64,000 nt of DNA, from the NCBI GenBank assembly GCA_037952775.1, contig JBANAY010000003.1:12834001-12898000 (forward strand), written 5' to 3'. A program made the position numbers and the translations under genes. Shown here one piece after another: positions 1 through 10,800 of the stretch. This stretch comes from Clonostachys chloroleuca (lineage: Eukaryota; Ascomycota; Sordariomycetes; Hypocreales; Bionectriaceae). Numbering within the stretch: position 1 is the stretch's first letter; every line of letters begins with the position of its first letter. The notes under the pieces are model-generated. The model was not told the origin of the DNA and ran no database searches. It saw only the letters and a program-made list of their open reading frames with translations.

Positions 1-1271
1 AAGCCCCTGGGCAATGTTGTGCCTATCATCGCTGGGGGCTTCGGATGTGAAGTCAAGGATCTTCTCGACGAGCAACGGCTCGGCAAAAGAGAAGGCCGAG
101 AAGGAGAGACGTGGCAATACACCAGACAGAAGAGACCACTTGTAGTGCTTGATGTACAGCAAAGAAGCGCATTCTTGGAAGACTTGTCTGCTTGAGCCCA
201 TTTCTCCTCCAGGCTTCGTGGCTTCGTGGCATCGAGGATCTGCTTGTCAAGAACAGGCAGGTTATCAACGGTAAGAATAGACTTGTAGCCTTTGGCGAAC
301 ACTGCGTTGACCCAGACGAAGAATGCCCTATTGATGGCACCGCTGGTCTCCTCTGGGCCTGCCTTGGCATATTGCTCTAGGAGGAGGTGACGCTTCTCCG
401 CCAACTCGGCAAAAAACAAGACTACCTTGACTGCCAGAGCCGCCAAGTAGATGGTGGTCACTGAATTGCTGCCAGGGATGTCTGAGAGAGTTCGGAGTCG
501 AGTAAGGTCAAGCCCAGCCGAAGTGCCAAGATAGAGGGTCAAGACATTTGAGGGTTGAAGCGAGCGGACATGACCAAGCCATGACAGGATAGGAAAGATG
601 AGAAAAGAAACAATGACCAGGGTTGTGGTCGGGATTGTGAGTCTCGTAGTGGGTGCGTCGGTATTCGTCCAAAAGTCTAGAAGGCTCTTTTGGAAGACGG
701 CGTAAAGAACGTACAATGCCTATACACCAGTTAGATAAAAGTAGCCAAGACTGTCCATAAAGGCGGAGCCTACCAGCTTGACATAGAATAACCAATCCTT
801 GCGGGCCTTGGTGGCAGCATGTCGGAGGGACCAGATCTGGAGACCTGTGAAGATGACTAATCGACAGATGTTTTGTCAGCCATATTATGCCAGGGAATGG
901 ATAGGAGGAAAGGAGATGCATGGCTCACGGGCAATTACAAGGGGAACAATGGTCAAGATTCCCTCTTCAAAGAGAAGGGTCATGCCAAAGCCACCTCGCA
1001 GGCATGGTTCAGCAATAACTGGGCCCCACTGGTCGTGGGCATCCAGAGCGCAATGGGGAGTCGAGTTGTGCGGAAAGGAGAGTTGAGGAAAGAATGAGTC
1101 CTGACCATCCCACAGTGTTTGTTCCTCTATCCACAATGGCTGGTCCGTTTCTGCTTTCCACTGCACGATGCGAAATGTACGCTGAAGGTCCAGGGTTCCG
1201 CATTGCACAATCCTCACCGTCTCCTCGCTTGTTTGTTGGATATCCAACGTCTGGCAGCTAAAGTTTGACAT
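1..1271 (-). CDS. ABCC-type multidrug ABC transporter, N-terminal part (runs off the window, one frame break)
   Basis: This is the 5' part of a fungal ABCC (MRP-like) exporter; the ATP-binding domains lie beyond base 1. Seen: exon 1 ends with the family hallmark CLRGGFGMTLLFEEGIL followed by a membrane segment. A 72-bp intron (928-857, GTGAGC...TTAG) and a 54-bp intron (773-720) restore one continuous frame through several TMD0 membrane segments, then PEETSGAINRAFFVWVNAVF and the start of TMD1 (YKWSLLSGVLPRLSFSAF). The frame breaks near 157-163, where one base appears to be missing; the protein continues in the next frame to the window edge. This could be a mutation or a sequence error. The start at 1271 gives an N-terminus longer than usual, so the true start may be in another exon. 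Inferred role: efflux of, or resistance to, the peptide made by the neighbouring synthetase. The family assignment is strong, the role is a guess. Confidence 0.8.
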
Positions 1272-1876
1272 TCTGGGTGTTGGGCCGGGCTGTCTGCCGG
1301 TGCAGATGTGGGACGCGCGTTGGGTCGGTCAACAAATGGAAGTGTCTATCGAACGGTGTAGTCAACGCGTGTTCGGACTGCCCAGTCGTGCCTGGTAAGT
1401 CTACACAATCGTGTCGAGAGAGACCATCTAACCGTGTCGAAACAAAACTAACAAAGCGTGTCGAAATTAACTGTCTTGTCGCGTCTAGTGGATCAAACAA
1501 AAGGAAAGGAGTGACTGCAGAGAGTGACTGCACACAGCCGAAGTTCCTCAAACGGACCAATCCATCACTTTCTATAGGCAAATTCTCGAAGCAGTTGCTA
1601 TATTTACTTCTTCCCAGCTCATTGGACTATCTTTAGAAGAAGCACCTACAAAAATGAAATTAGGTATCTTACTAATAATCAGCAAGGCGAGAGCGAGGGG
1701 GGCGTGTCGACAAAGACGGGGACCGTTAGAGGGAGCCGGAAGTGTTGGGTCCGGGGTGCCTAAGGGAAACCAGAAATAATGATTACGTGTGGGCCAATAC
1801 ACCCTAACCGACCTCACTGGCAAAAACAAGGCGAGGAGGCGGGTCGTCTCCCGCGGCGAATGGGGCGCCAAGGAAT
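1272..1876. other. Gene-free stretch between ABC transporter and tandem repeat
   Basis: I see no supported gene here. The stretch 1799-1876 already resembles a diverged partial copy of the 80-bp repeat that follows (ccctaacc...ggcaaaaacaagg and ggggcgccaagg). Short open frames cross the region on both strands but none shows a recognisable domain. Confidence 0.4.
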
Positions 1877-2080
1877 GGGGCGCTAAGGAATAGCTCGCTT
1901 TTGACCCAATAATGCTCAGCTAACAGCCCTAACCGGTAAAAGCAAGGAATGGGAATGGGGCGCCAAGGAATAGCTCGCGTTTGACCCAATAATGCTCAGC
2001 TAACAGCCCTAGCCGGCAAAAACAAGGACTGGGAATGGGGCGCTAAGGAATAGCTCGCGTTTGACCCAATAATGCTCAGC
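1877..2080. repeat. 80-bp tandem repeat, about 2.5 copies
   Basis: Units begin at 1877, 1957 and 2037, exactly 80 bp apart. Each starts ggggcgc(t/c)aaggaatagctc and contains gacccaataatgctcagc; copies differ at only a few positions. The third copy stops after 2080, directly before the retroelement fragment, so the array may belong to, or have been cut by, that element. Confidence 0.85.
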
Positions 2081-2112
2081 CCGCTAGTGTACGTCTACAC
2101 CACGAAAAGAAT

Positions 2113-2502
2113 ATGATCATCAACACGGACGCGAGCAAGGACGCAGTGGCGGGTTGTGTACAGCAAAGAGACGAGCAGGGCATACTCAGACCGCTGGGAT
2201 TCGACAGTAAGAAACTGAACTTAGCGGAGCGCAACTACACAGTCCACGACAAGGAATTATTGGCAATGGTAAAACCGTTTGAGGCATTCAGGCACTGGCT
2301 GCCCGGGACAAGGGAGCCAGTAGAGGTATGGAGCGACCATGCAGCGCCTGAAACACTTCCTCACGCAGAGGCACGTACGGGGGGCGGAAAAACTAGGGGA
2401 AACAGCGCGGCCGACGCGCTCAGCAGGAAAGAGACACACGACGGAAGGAAAGGAGCGGGAAGTGGGTGGGTGAGACTTGGCCTACCACTATCTACTATGT
2501 AA
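2113..2502 (+). pseudogene. Ty3/gypsy retrotransposon RNase H fragment (broken)
   Basis: The frame from the ATG at 2113 reads INTDASKDAVAGCV, then NLAERNYTVHDKELLAMV and FRHWLPG, the signature of the RNase H domain of gypsy pol (TDAS with catalytic Asp, Y-x(4)-KELLA). After WSDH near 2338 the homologous text (LKHFLTQRHVRGAEKLGE) continues in another frame, and an ADALSR motif appears back in the first frame, so at least two frame breaks are present. Reverse transcriptase upstream and integrase downstream are absent. It is a dead remnant lying between the 80-bp repeat and an LTR-like sequence. Confidence 0.75.
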
Positions 2503-2733
2503 GATCGTGAGGCAGGGATTCGCCCCTGAAGGACACTCATTTTAAATCAGCCTAGAGTCTTCACTCCGGGGAGGGGTTGGAGATCTCTCGCCCCCCCACA
2601 ACTGGCCACGAAGAAAAGGTATAAAGGATTGGGGAGGAGACCATAACGTCTCGGATATCTTTCTTGCTTTTCTCCTCATCCTATTTCATAGATTATCGCT
2701 AGTCATAAAAACAATAATTCGCTTGTAACTACA
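2498..2733 (+). mobile_element. Possible LTR of the same retroelement
   Basis: The segment opens with TGTAAGATCGTGAGG and ends near TACA. It carries a TATA box (tataaagg, 2620-2627) and a pyrimidine-rich leader, and sits between a pol fragment and a gag-like frame, as an LTR would. No second copy is present in the window for comparison, so the borders are guesses. Confidence 0.4.
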
Positions 2734-2831
2734 ATCGCACATAGACAGAGTAAAGTAATGACGAGGCAAGAGACTCAGAACTGAGGCACGACCCAGTCAG
2801 AAGAACACTGGCCACACCGCGTTGACTCGAA

Positions 2832-3134
2832 ATGCCTGCGGGGAAGATCACTGGTGAAGCGTACGACGAACACATCTCCTACGTAGACCAACAAGCCCGC
2901 AGCATTGCCGAGACCCTAGACAAGCTCGCCCAACAGCTAAGGCAGCTTCAGAGCTGGAACCAGCAGAGAAAGTACTGTGACATCTGTGGCAAACCAGCAG
3001 AAATCCACCAGTGGTGCAACGCGCATCGGTACGGCAGCGGAGAACGTGTATGTACTAGGTGTGGGAGTAGACCTATCAGTGACCACAAAACAGATTGCGG
3101 AGGCACTGAAAGGATTTGGGTCCCCTACCGTTAG
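2832..3134 (+). pseudogene. Short gag-like open frame with zinc-binding Cys/His pattern
   Basis: This 100-residue frame starts at the ATG at 2832, about 100 bp after the LTR-like segment. It has an Ala/Gln/Leu-rich helical N-terminal half and a C-terminal half rich in Cys and His (CDIC, WCNAH, then CTRCG-x6-H-x3-C), similar in style to, but not spaced like, a retroviral zinc knuckle. Its position behind an LTR-like sequence suggests the start of a truncated gag gene. I do not recognise it confidently. Confidence 0.35.
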
Positions 3135-3239
3135 GACCAAACTGAAGAGCGGGAACCGTGTGACCAGCCCAACACTCAGCATCAAGCACAGGAACCCACA
3201 TCCGTGAGGAGCAAAGCACTGCGTGCATCATAAACGCAG

Positions 3240-3453
3240 CCCAAAAGCGTTTGTGGGATATAGAGATAAGTGTCTATTTATCTATATATAGTTCTTTTTA
3301 ATAATATAGGGATTAGGATATATCATTATAACTATTTTAGAATATATAACTAGCTAAAATACAATACTTATTTTTACAGTATAGGGTAGTATAAAAATTA
3401 AGTTATTTTTTTATGAGTTTCGTGCTAATTTACTAGTCCCCCCCCCCCCCCCC
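3240..3453. other. AT-rich block ending in a C16 homopolymer
   Basis: Bases 3260-3420 are strongly AT-rich (repeated tata and aaaata words) and carry no gene. They are followed by sixteen consecutive C at 3438-3453. The contrast with the neighbouring GC-balanced DNA fits decayed transposon sequence, possibly from repeat-induced mutation, though I cannot test the dinucleotide bias here. Confidence 0.6.
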
Positions 3454-4506
3454 TGGTCCCTCAAGGGGACGATTTGGAGTCCCCCCAAGTAGTGGGCGAA
3501 AGGGGGTGAGGTGAGAGCAGTGACCTACAGTTATCGCATTGAAGGAGTGGCCAGCCTGACTTATCGTTGATTTGGCTAGCGTCCATTGAAAATGTGAGAA
3601 AGGAGCAGGCGGCCTGTCTAGCTCCGTGCCTAGGTGCCAAGGTAGTAGGTTACAGGTCCATATCCGAGTGTGTAATTGTATGCTTGCTCTGTCGGGCTTA
3701 CCTTGCCGCTATACTGCTCCTCAAGACAAAACAAAGGAGTCTACGCCCCTATGAATGGTGAAACTCCCAGCCACGCTCCACGCGTCCATGGCAAAATGGG
3801 AATAATAGCTGAAGATGATAATTTCTCGCATCCTTTTGCGAAGCCTATACCTTCTCCTTTCCTGCTTAGTTTTTCCGATCCTTTCTTTCCTCGGCTTGCA
3901 TGATGAAACTTATCCTCTCAGCTAAACCAAAAAAAGAAGCTTCTTCGTCCCCGCGAGGACTGGGTAGTGAAGCCTTCTACGACCGATGTCAATATTTCGG
4001 CGGGCTAAGCATGCATGGTACCAGCGTTCACCTCTTGGTTATGCAGTACGTACATAATGACGCCATAAGCCGCTAGGAGCAAGTTGGCGGTAGGGGATTT
4101 CTTTTCATAGGTCGGCGTTCTTCCAGCTGAAAGTACCGGCACAGAATGCCGCGAAGGATCCGATGGCTTCGTTTATAAGCTTACATGTGCAAGGGGGAGC
4201 ATCTACCTGGGAAGAAATTAATGCGGTGTGAAATGAAATGCCATGTACGAGATGAACCAGCCGTATGCCACGTGAACCACAACACCACACTGTCCCGCAA
4301 TAACGAACGTCTCCATCTTCCACAATTAAGACGATAAGGCCTATAGCAATATTGGCTCGCCGGGGTGGCAAACAGACCGCTTTTCTCTTAAAATATAGGC
4401 CGGAAAACTGTTGAGATTTTGTGCTGCAATGTCAGGTATTATCCACTCCGCACTGCCTAGGATTTGATAAGCAGATATTGATTTCCCTGAACAGCCCTGC
4501 CGGCAT
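3454..4506. other. Gene-free stretch upstream of the synthetase
   Basis: Only short open frames without recognisable domains occur on either strand (the longest is about 88 residues, minus strand, 4371-4105). I see no tRNA, no splice-joined reading frame and no convincing repeat. Confidence 0.4.
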
Positions 4507-4544
4507 TGACCACGCTAGACAAGTTTGACCACGCTAGACAAGTT
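4507..4544. repeat. Perfect 19-bp tandem duplication upstream of the NRPS
   Basis: The 19-bp unit tgaccacgctagacaagtt occurs twice head to tail (4507-4525 and 4526-4544), about 350 bp before the synthetase start codon. It could be a duplicated regulator site or a chance slippage product. Confidence 0.7.
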
Positions 4545-4895
4545 TGTAACAAAAGTGTAAGTCGCAGGGTTTGTCATCCTTCCCCCTATAGTTCGACTTG
4601 ACAATTCTGTTGCATCCGGTCTCGATTTGACTAGTTTTGTTAGATCAAGGGGTTACGTGACGTGTTATGTAGATTTTTTTTTGTGGCTGTTATTATAATG
4701 ACCTTTTGCTCAATTTGTGCTCCAATTGCTCGTTCAAACGACATAGATCGGAGCTTGTATTGTGACGGACAGGGACTTTAGGTATTGTATGATAAGGCTG
4801 CTGAAAACTCACATATTATAGTAGTATCGATCGACGAACAACGGCTAGAGAAAAAAGACGAACCGAGACGAGACAAACAAAAATTAATTACTACG
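4545..4895 (+). promoter_or_regulatory. Presumed promoter and 5' leader of the NRPS gene
   Basis: This interval lies directly before the first in-frame ATG. It contains TTACGTGACG at 4653-4662, which resembles bZIP/CRE-type sites, and ccaat near 4730. No clear TATA box is seen. The in-frame stop TAG at 4779-4781 bounds the reading frame upstream, so no further coding sequence joins directly. Confidence 0.35.
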
Positions 4896-7800
4896 ATGAC
4901 TATTAATAACCATACAACCAACAGGAGAGAAAATGGAGGGATATCCTCCAACATAACGAACGGTCATGGGTCCGAGCACAAGACGCAACAAGGACCAGAG
5001 ATGAGCGAGCAGGCTCTCTCACAGATCTGGGCTTGGAATTCTTCAGTGCCCCAGACCTCACATGTCTGTGTCCATGATCTGATCAAGGAAACAACATTGC
5101 GCCAACCCGAGGCCCAGGCAGTATGTGCCTGGGATGGTCAATGGACATATTCCCAACTCGATGATGTATCTACGAGATTGGCATTCTATCTTGTTAGTTT
5201 AGGCGTCGGGCCTGAGGTAATTGTGCCTCTGTGCTTTGAGAAATCAAGATGGACCCCCGCCGTAATGCTAGCCGTCATGAAGGCTGGCGGCGCTTCTGTG
5301 GCCATGGACCCCCTCCAGCCTGAGGAGCGCCTGCGCGCCATTGTTGAGCAAGTAAACCCTATTGTACTACTTTCCTCCAAGGCAAACCAGGAGAAGGCTG
5401 GCCGTCTGGCCGCACGACCAACGGTAGTAGTCGATGATACCCTTCTAGATCGCTTGACCTCAACTGTTCCAGGGCAGATGCCTGAGCAGTCCCTGCCTGT
5501 GATTGACCCCGAGAATAAACTCTACCTTGTCTTCACATCCGGTAGCACAGGTATTCCCAAGGCCGTCGTCATTACGCATGCCAACATCAGCAGTGCTATC
5601 CTGCACCAGCGTGAGGTCCTGGGTGTTACCGCAGAATCACGAATCTACGATTTTGCTTCCTATACTTTCGATGTTGTCTGGTGTAATTTGCTCCAGGGCT
5701 TGACTGCAGGCGCTTGCATCTGCATCCCAAGCGATAAGGATCGCCGAGATGACTTTCTTGGTGCTATTGCGAAACTATCCGCAAACTTTGCAATCTTCAC
5801 TCCATCCACCATTCGGGGGTTGGACTTACGAGGACTGCAGTCACTCGACCGCCTCCACTTCATTGGAGAAGCGCTTCATGTTGACGATTACAATTCCATC
5901 GGCATCAAAGGCACTGTGACCAATCTTTATGGGCCTACCGAGTGCACAACTTACAGTACTGCGCGACATGCGCGCAAGGGGGACAGCGGCTTTGTCGACA
6001 TCGGCCACGGTAACGGCCTATGCACCTGGCTCGTTGACCCCGAGAACCATGATATACTAGTCCCCCTTGGCAGTCCTGGAGAGCTGCTGCTGGAGGGACC
6101 ACTTGTTGCTCAGGGTTATCTTGGCGACGATGAAAAGACCAAGCAAGCGTTCATTGAAGATCCCGCGTGGTTGGTTAGGGGAGGGCGGCATCATCCCGGC
6201 CGCCGTGGCCGCTTGTACAAGACGGGAGATTTGGCCCGGTACCGTCCTGATGGCTCACTTGACTTTATTGGCCGCAAGGATGCTCAGGTCAAGATTCGAG
6301 GACAGCGTGTGGAACTTGGCGACATCGAGTATCATATCCGCCGGGGAATCCTCAACGACAACGACTCCTACCTTCAGGTGGTGACCGATCTCATCACCCC
6401 TCGAGGAAGCGGCAAGCCTATGCTGGTCGCCTTCATTCAACTATCCTACTCGAACCGATCCCTCAGCGACGACGACCACTTTGCCATCGTCAAGACCCTG
6501 ACGGATGGATTAGACGACCGACTGGTGACTCAGATCCCCGGCCATATGATTCCGTCCGCCTACATCCCGGTGCTCGCCCTCCCCAAGACCGCGTCCGGAA
6601 AGACCGACCGAAAAAACATCCGAGAGTGGGCCAACGGCATGTCGCTCGCCGAGCTCACCAAGCTCAACACTGTGGCTGTGGAGAAGCGGGAGCCCAGCAC
6701 GCCGATGGAGAAGTTGATGCGGGAGCTTTGGGCGACGGTTCTTGGCATTGAGGCCGCTAGCATTGGTGCTGATGATAGCTTTTTACGGGTTGGCGGAGAT
6801 TCCATTGCTGCGATGCGTCTCGTTGGAGCAGCTCGCAAGCATGGACTGCAGTTAACTGCACCTGACGTTTTCAAAGCACCCAAGCTATGCGACCTGGCCA
6901 AGGCGGTGCGAGATATCGAAGACGCTGAGAATCTTGATGTGCAGCCCTTTTCGCTGCTTAATCCAGCCCTGGACAGCTCCGCTGTTCGCCTTCAGGTCGC
7001 TAGCCTCTGTAAGACCAGCCCGGCCAAGATCCAGGATGTCTATCCCTGCACCCCACTACAAGAGGGTCTACTGGCGTTGACGATGAAGTCACCGGGTGAC
7101 TACGTTGCTCGGTACTTCTTCAAACTGCAAGACTCAATCGAGACGGCTAGGTTCAAGCATGCGTGGAACAAAGTGGTCGCCAACACACCGATTCTTCGCA
7201 CCCAAATCGTTGATGTGGCAGACCAAGGCCTGACACAGGTCATTATAGACCAGCCAGCGCATTGGGCTGGTGATGAAGACCCGGAAGTCCTCGACGGTGT
7301 CGACAGTTATATTGAATATGACAAGACACTGACGACTGGGCTGGGTACTCCACTGGTGCGCTACGCTCTTGTTGACGACGCCGAGGAGGACGAGCAGTTC
7401 TTTGTTTGGACGATACACCACGCCTTGTATGATGGCTGGTCCATGCCTCTGATCCTTGAAAAGCTTGACCAGGCGTACGCCCAGCAAGAAATCGGCCAGT
7501 CTCCACCTTTTCAAGGATTCGTCAAGCACCTCATGAATCTTGACCAGGCAAAGTCCAAAGAGTTCTGGGCGAGTCAATTCGAAGGGCTGGATACTCAAAT
7601 ATTCCCGATTTTACCCTCACCCACTTACCAGCCACGTTCCGACTCCTCTATCCTTCATGATATTCAGAACCTTGCCTGGCCTCGGTCTGGTTCGACTCCT
7701 AATACCCTTCTTCGAGCTGCATGGGCCATTCTGACGAGCACGTACACTGATTCAAACGATTCCGTCTTTGGAACCGTGTCGACTGGACGCCAAGCAGCTG

Positions 7801-10800
7801 TTTCTGGTGTGGAACAGATGACGGCACCCACCCTTGCGACCATTCCCGTTCGCATTAAACTTGATAGACAGCAACGAATTGATCAGTTGTTTGCCCAGAT
7901 CCAGGATCAGACCACCGCCATGATTGAGTTTGAGCAGATGGGTCTACAGCAGATTCGCCGCATTGACGCCAACGCCGAGCAAGCCTGCGACTTCCAGACC
8001 CTTATCGTTATTCAGCCGGCTGATGATAGCCCAAGCCTCAGCCACATGTTCAAAGAGAATGAAAACAAGTACCACGATGAAGAGCAGGAAATGGCTGAGT
8101 TCCGCACATATCCTTTGTCTCTTGAGTGTGATCTTAAGGGCCAGGCAGTCTCGGTGCGCATTCGTTTTGATTCTCAAGTTATGGACGCCCAACAGATTGA
8201 GCGATTGGCGTCGCACTTTGAGCACCTCCTTCGACAGCTTTGTCGCCCGGAGACGATTGCAAAGAAGCTGGGCGAGGTAGATCTCATCAGCCAACAAGAC
8301 ATTAACGACATCTGGACTTGGAACGGCGAGCTTCCCTCTACAGTTGATGTTGCTGTTCACAAGCTAATCGAGGAGATGGCTTCAAAACAGCCTAAAGCTA
8401 TGGCCGTGTGCGCATGGGACGGCGAGTGGACATATGCAGAGTTGGACCACATGGCAACCAAGCTGGCGCATTATCTGCTAAGCCTTGGGGTCGGACCAGG
8501 TGTGATTGTGCCCCTATGCTTTGAGAAGTGCCGCTGGACACCGGTTGCGATGCTCGCCGTCATGAAAGCTGGTGCCGCCTCTGTTGCTATGGATACGAAA
8601 CAGCCCGAGGAGAGGCTTCGTGCAGTCACCGAACAAGTCAGCCCTGTACTCATATTGTCTTCCTCTTCTCGACGAGAGCTAGCTAGCCGGCTCACCGATC
8701 GACCTGTCGTGACTCTCGGAGAGACACTCATCTCACAATTGCCAATCCAGTCGGACTCAAGCTTGCCTGACGTTGCTCCCTCGAGCAAGCTGTATCTTGT
8801 CTTTACCTCTGGCAGTACTGGTACACCCAAAGCTGTTGTGGTCACACACTCAAACATCAGCAGTGCGATCAAGTATCAACGGGAAACTCTTGGCTTCACC
8901 CCTGAAACTCGGGTATTTGACTTTGCATCCTACTCCTTCGACGTCGTTTGGTGCAACTTCTTGCAGGGTCTCTCGGTTGGAGCTTGTATTTGTATCCCCA
9001 GTGATGAAGATCGCCGAAACAACTTTGTCGGTGCTGCTGAACGACTCAAGGCCAATTTGGCCATATTTACACCATCTGCGCTGCGTGGCTTGGATGTGAG
9101 CGGTTTGCGAGGGCTACACAACCTGCTATTCATCGGAGAAGACCTACGCAGGGATCATTTCAAGGATATCCAGCTGGATGATGGTATTATTACGAACTTG
9201 TACGGTCCTACCGAGTGTACGACATTTAGCACAGCAGAGGTGGTCGACCCCATCGAAGTTGGTCGCATTGGTATTGGTAAGGGCTGCGGCGTTGGTACTT
9301 GGATTGTCCGCCCTTCCAACCATGATGAGCTTCTCCCCGTTGGATGCGTTGGAGAGCTGCTCTTGGAGGGGCCTCTGGTCGCTGATGGGTATTTGAATGA
9401 CCCAGTCAAGACGAACGCAGCCTTTATTGACGCTCCTCAGTGGCTTGAAAAGGGTGCATCTGGGCGTCGTGGAAGGGGCGGCCGCCTCTATAAAACTGGC
9501 GACTTAGTTCGCTATAACGCCAACGGCACCATTGCCTTCGTTGGACGAAAGGACGCCCAAGTCAAGATTAGAGGTCAGCGTGTCGAGCTTGGTGATATTG
9601 AATTCAACGTACGCGACAGTCTGGACAACAGCGATGGCGTTCACGTCCTCGCCGAAGTCATCAAGCCCCGAGGTAGCTACAACTCGATTCTCGTCGCCTT
9701 TGTCCACATCCAAGAAGAGGCTGTTGATGAGGACGAGAGCCTTCAGACACTGGTCGACAATATGACGGCCAACCTCCAGACAAAGCTTGCCGACCGGGTG
9801 CCCCCCACATGGTCCCGTCGGCCTACATCGCCATCGATGAGCTGCCCAAGACAGCTTCTGGCAAGACGGACCGGCGCAAGCTACGAACCATGGCCCAGTC
9901 ATATACTGTAAAGGAGCTCAGCACACTCAACTCGTCGGCTGCCGAGCGACGAGAGCCAAGTAGCCCCATGGAACTACGCATCTTAGCCTTGTTTGCCTCA
10001 ATCCTCGGTATGGACCCAGCTGAAATTGCAGCTGAGGATAGCTTCCTGCGTATTGGTGGTGACTCCATCGCGGCCATGAGATTGGTGGGTGCGGCTCGCA
10101 AGCAGGGCCTTTCTCTCACTGTTACCAAGATCTTTGAGAACCCACGTCTTGAAGACCTTGCTATTGTCGCCGAAGAAGTTTCGGGAACTACCGCCGAAGA
10201 CAAACTCCCCGCCTTTTCGCTCCTCAAACTTGGCGATAAAGCACGGGAGACACGAGAAATCATCGCCAACCAGTGTAACCTCAGCGCCTCCAACATCCAG
10301 GATGCGTTTCCTTGTACTCCATTGCAAGAGGGTCTGCTCGCTCTTACTGCCAAGCGTTCCGGTGACTACATTGCACGGTACGTCTACAATCTACGGCCTG
10401 ACTTGGACCTGGAGAATTTCTGGAAAGCCTTGAAGGCCGTAGTGTCCGCCACACCGATCCTACGCACTCGCGTCGTCGATCTTGCAGACCATGGCTTGGT
10501 TCAAGTCGTTACAGACCTGAACCCCGTGGCGGCATTCAAACCCTGGATTGGCACTCTAAAAGAATATCTGGACGAGGATAGGGCCGTTGGCATGGGACTT
10601 GGGTCTCAGCTTGTTAGATTCCAGATTATCCAAGATGACAAGACTGGTAGTAGATCCTTCGCTTGGACGGTCCACCACGCCCTGTACGATGGCTGGTCTT
10701 TGAGAATCATCCTCGAGAATCTCGAGAAGGAGTACACCGGCGTCGCTAGTCTGCAAAATTCACCTCCATTCCAGCACTTCGTTAAACACTTGATGAATCT

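Noticed and set aside
4105..4371. Minus-strand 88-residue open frame
   Set aside because: It has no recognisable domain, no splice partners and no neighbours suggesting a function.
4785..4895. Extending the synthetase N-terminus upstream of 4896
   Set aside because: The frame is open but has no ATG; a stop at 4779 closes it, and this stretch shows no domain text.
9791..9850. An intron as explanation of the first frame break
   Set aside because: Any GT...AG pair here would remove the conserved MVPSAYI and A10-motif residues, whereas a one-base shift keeps all of them.
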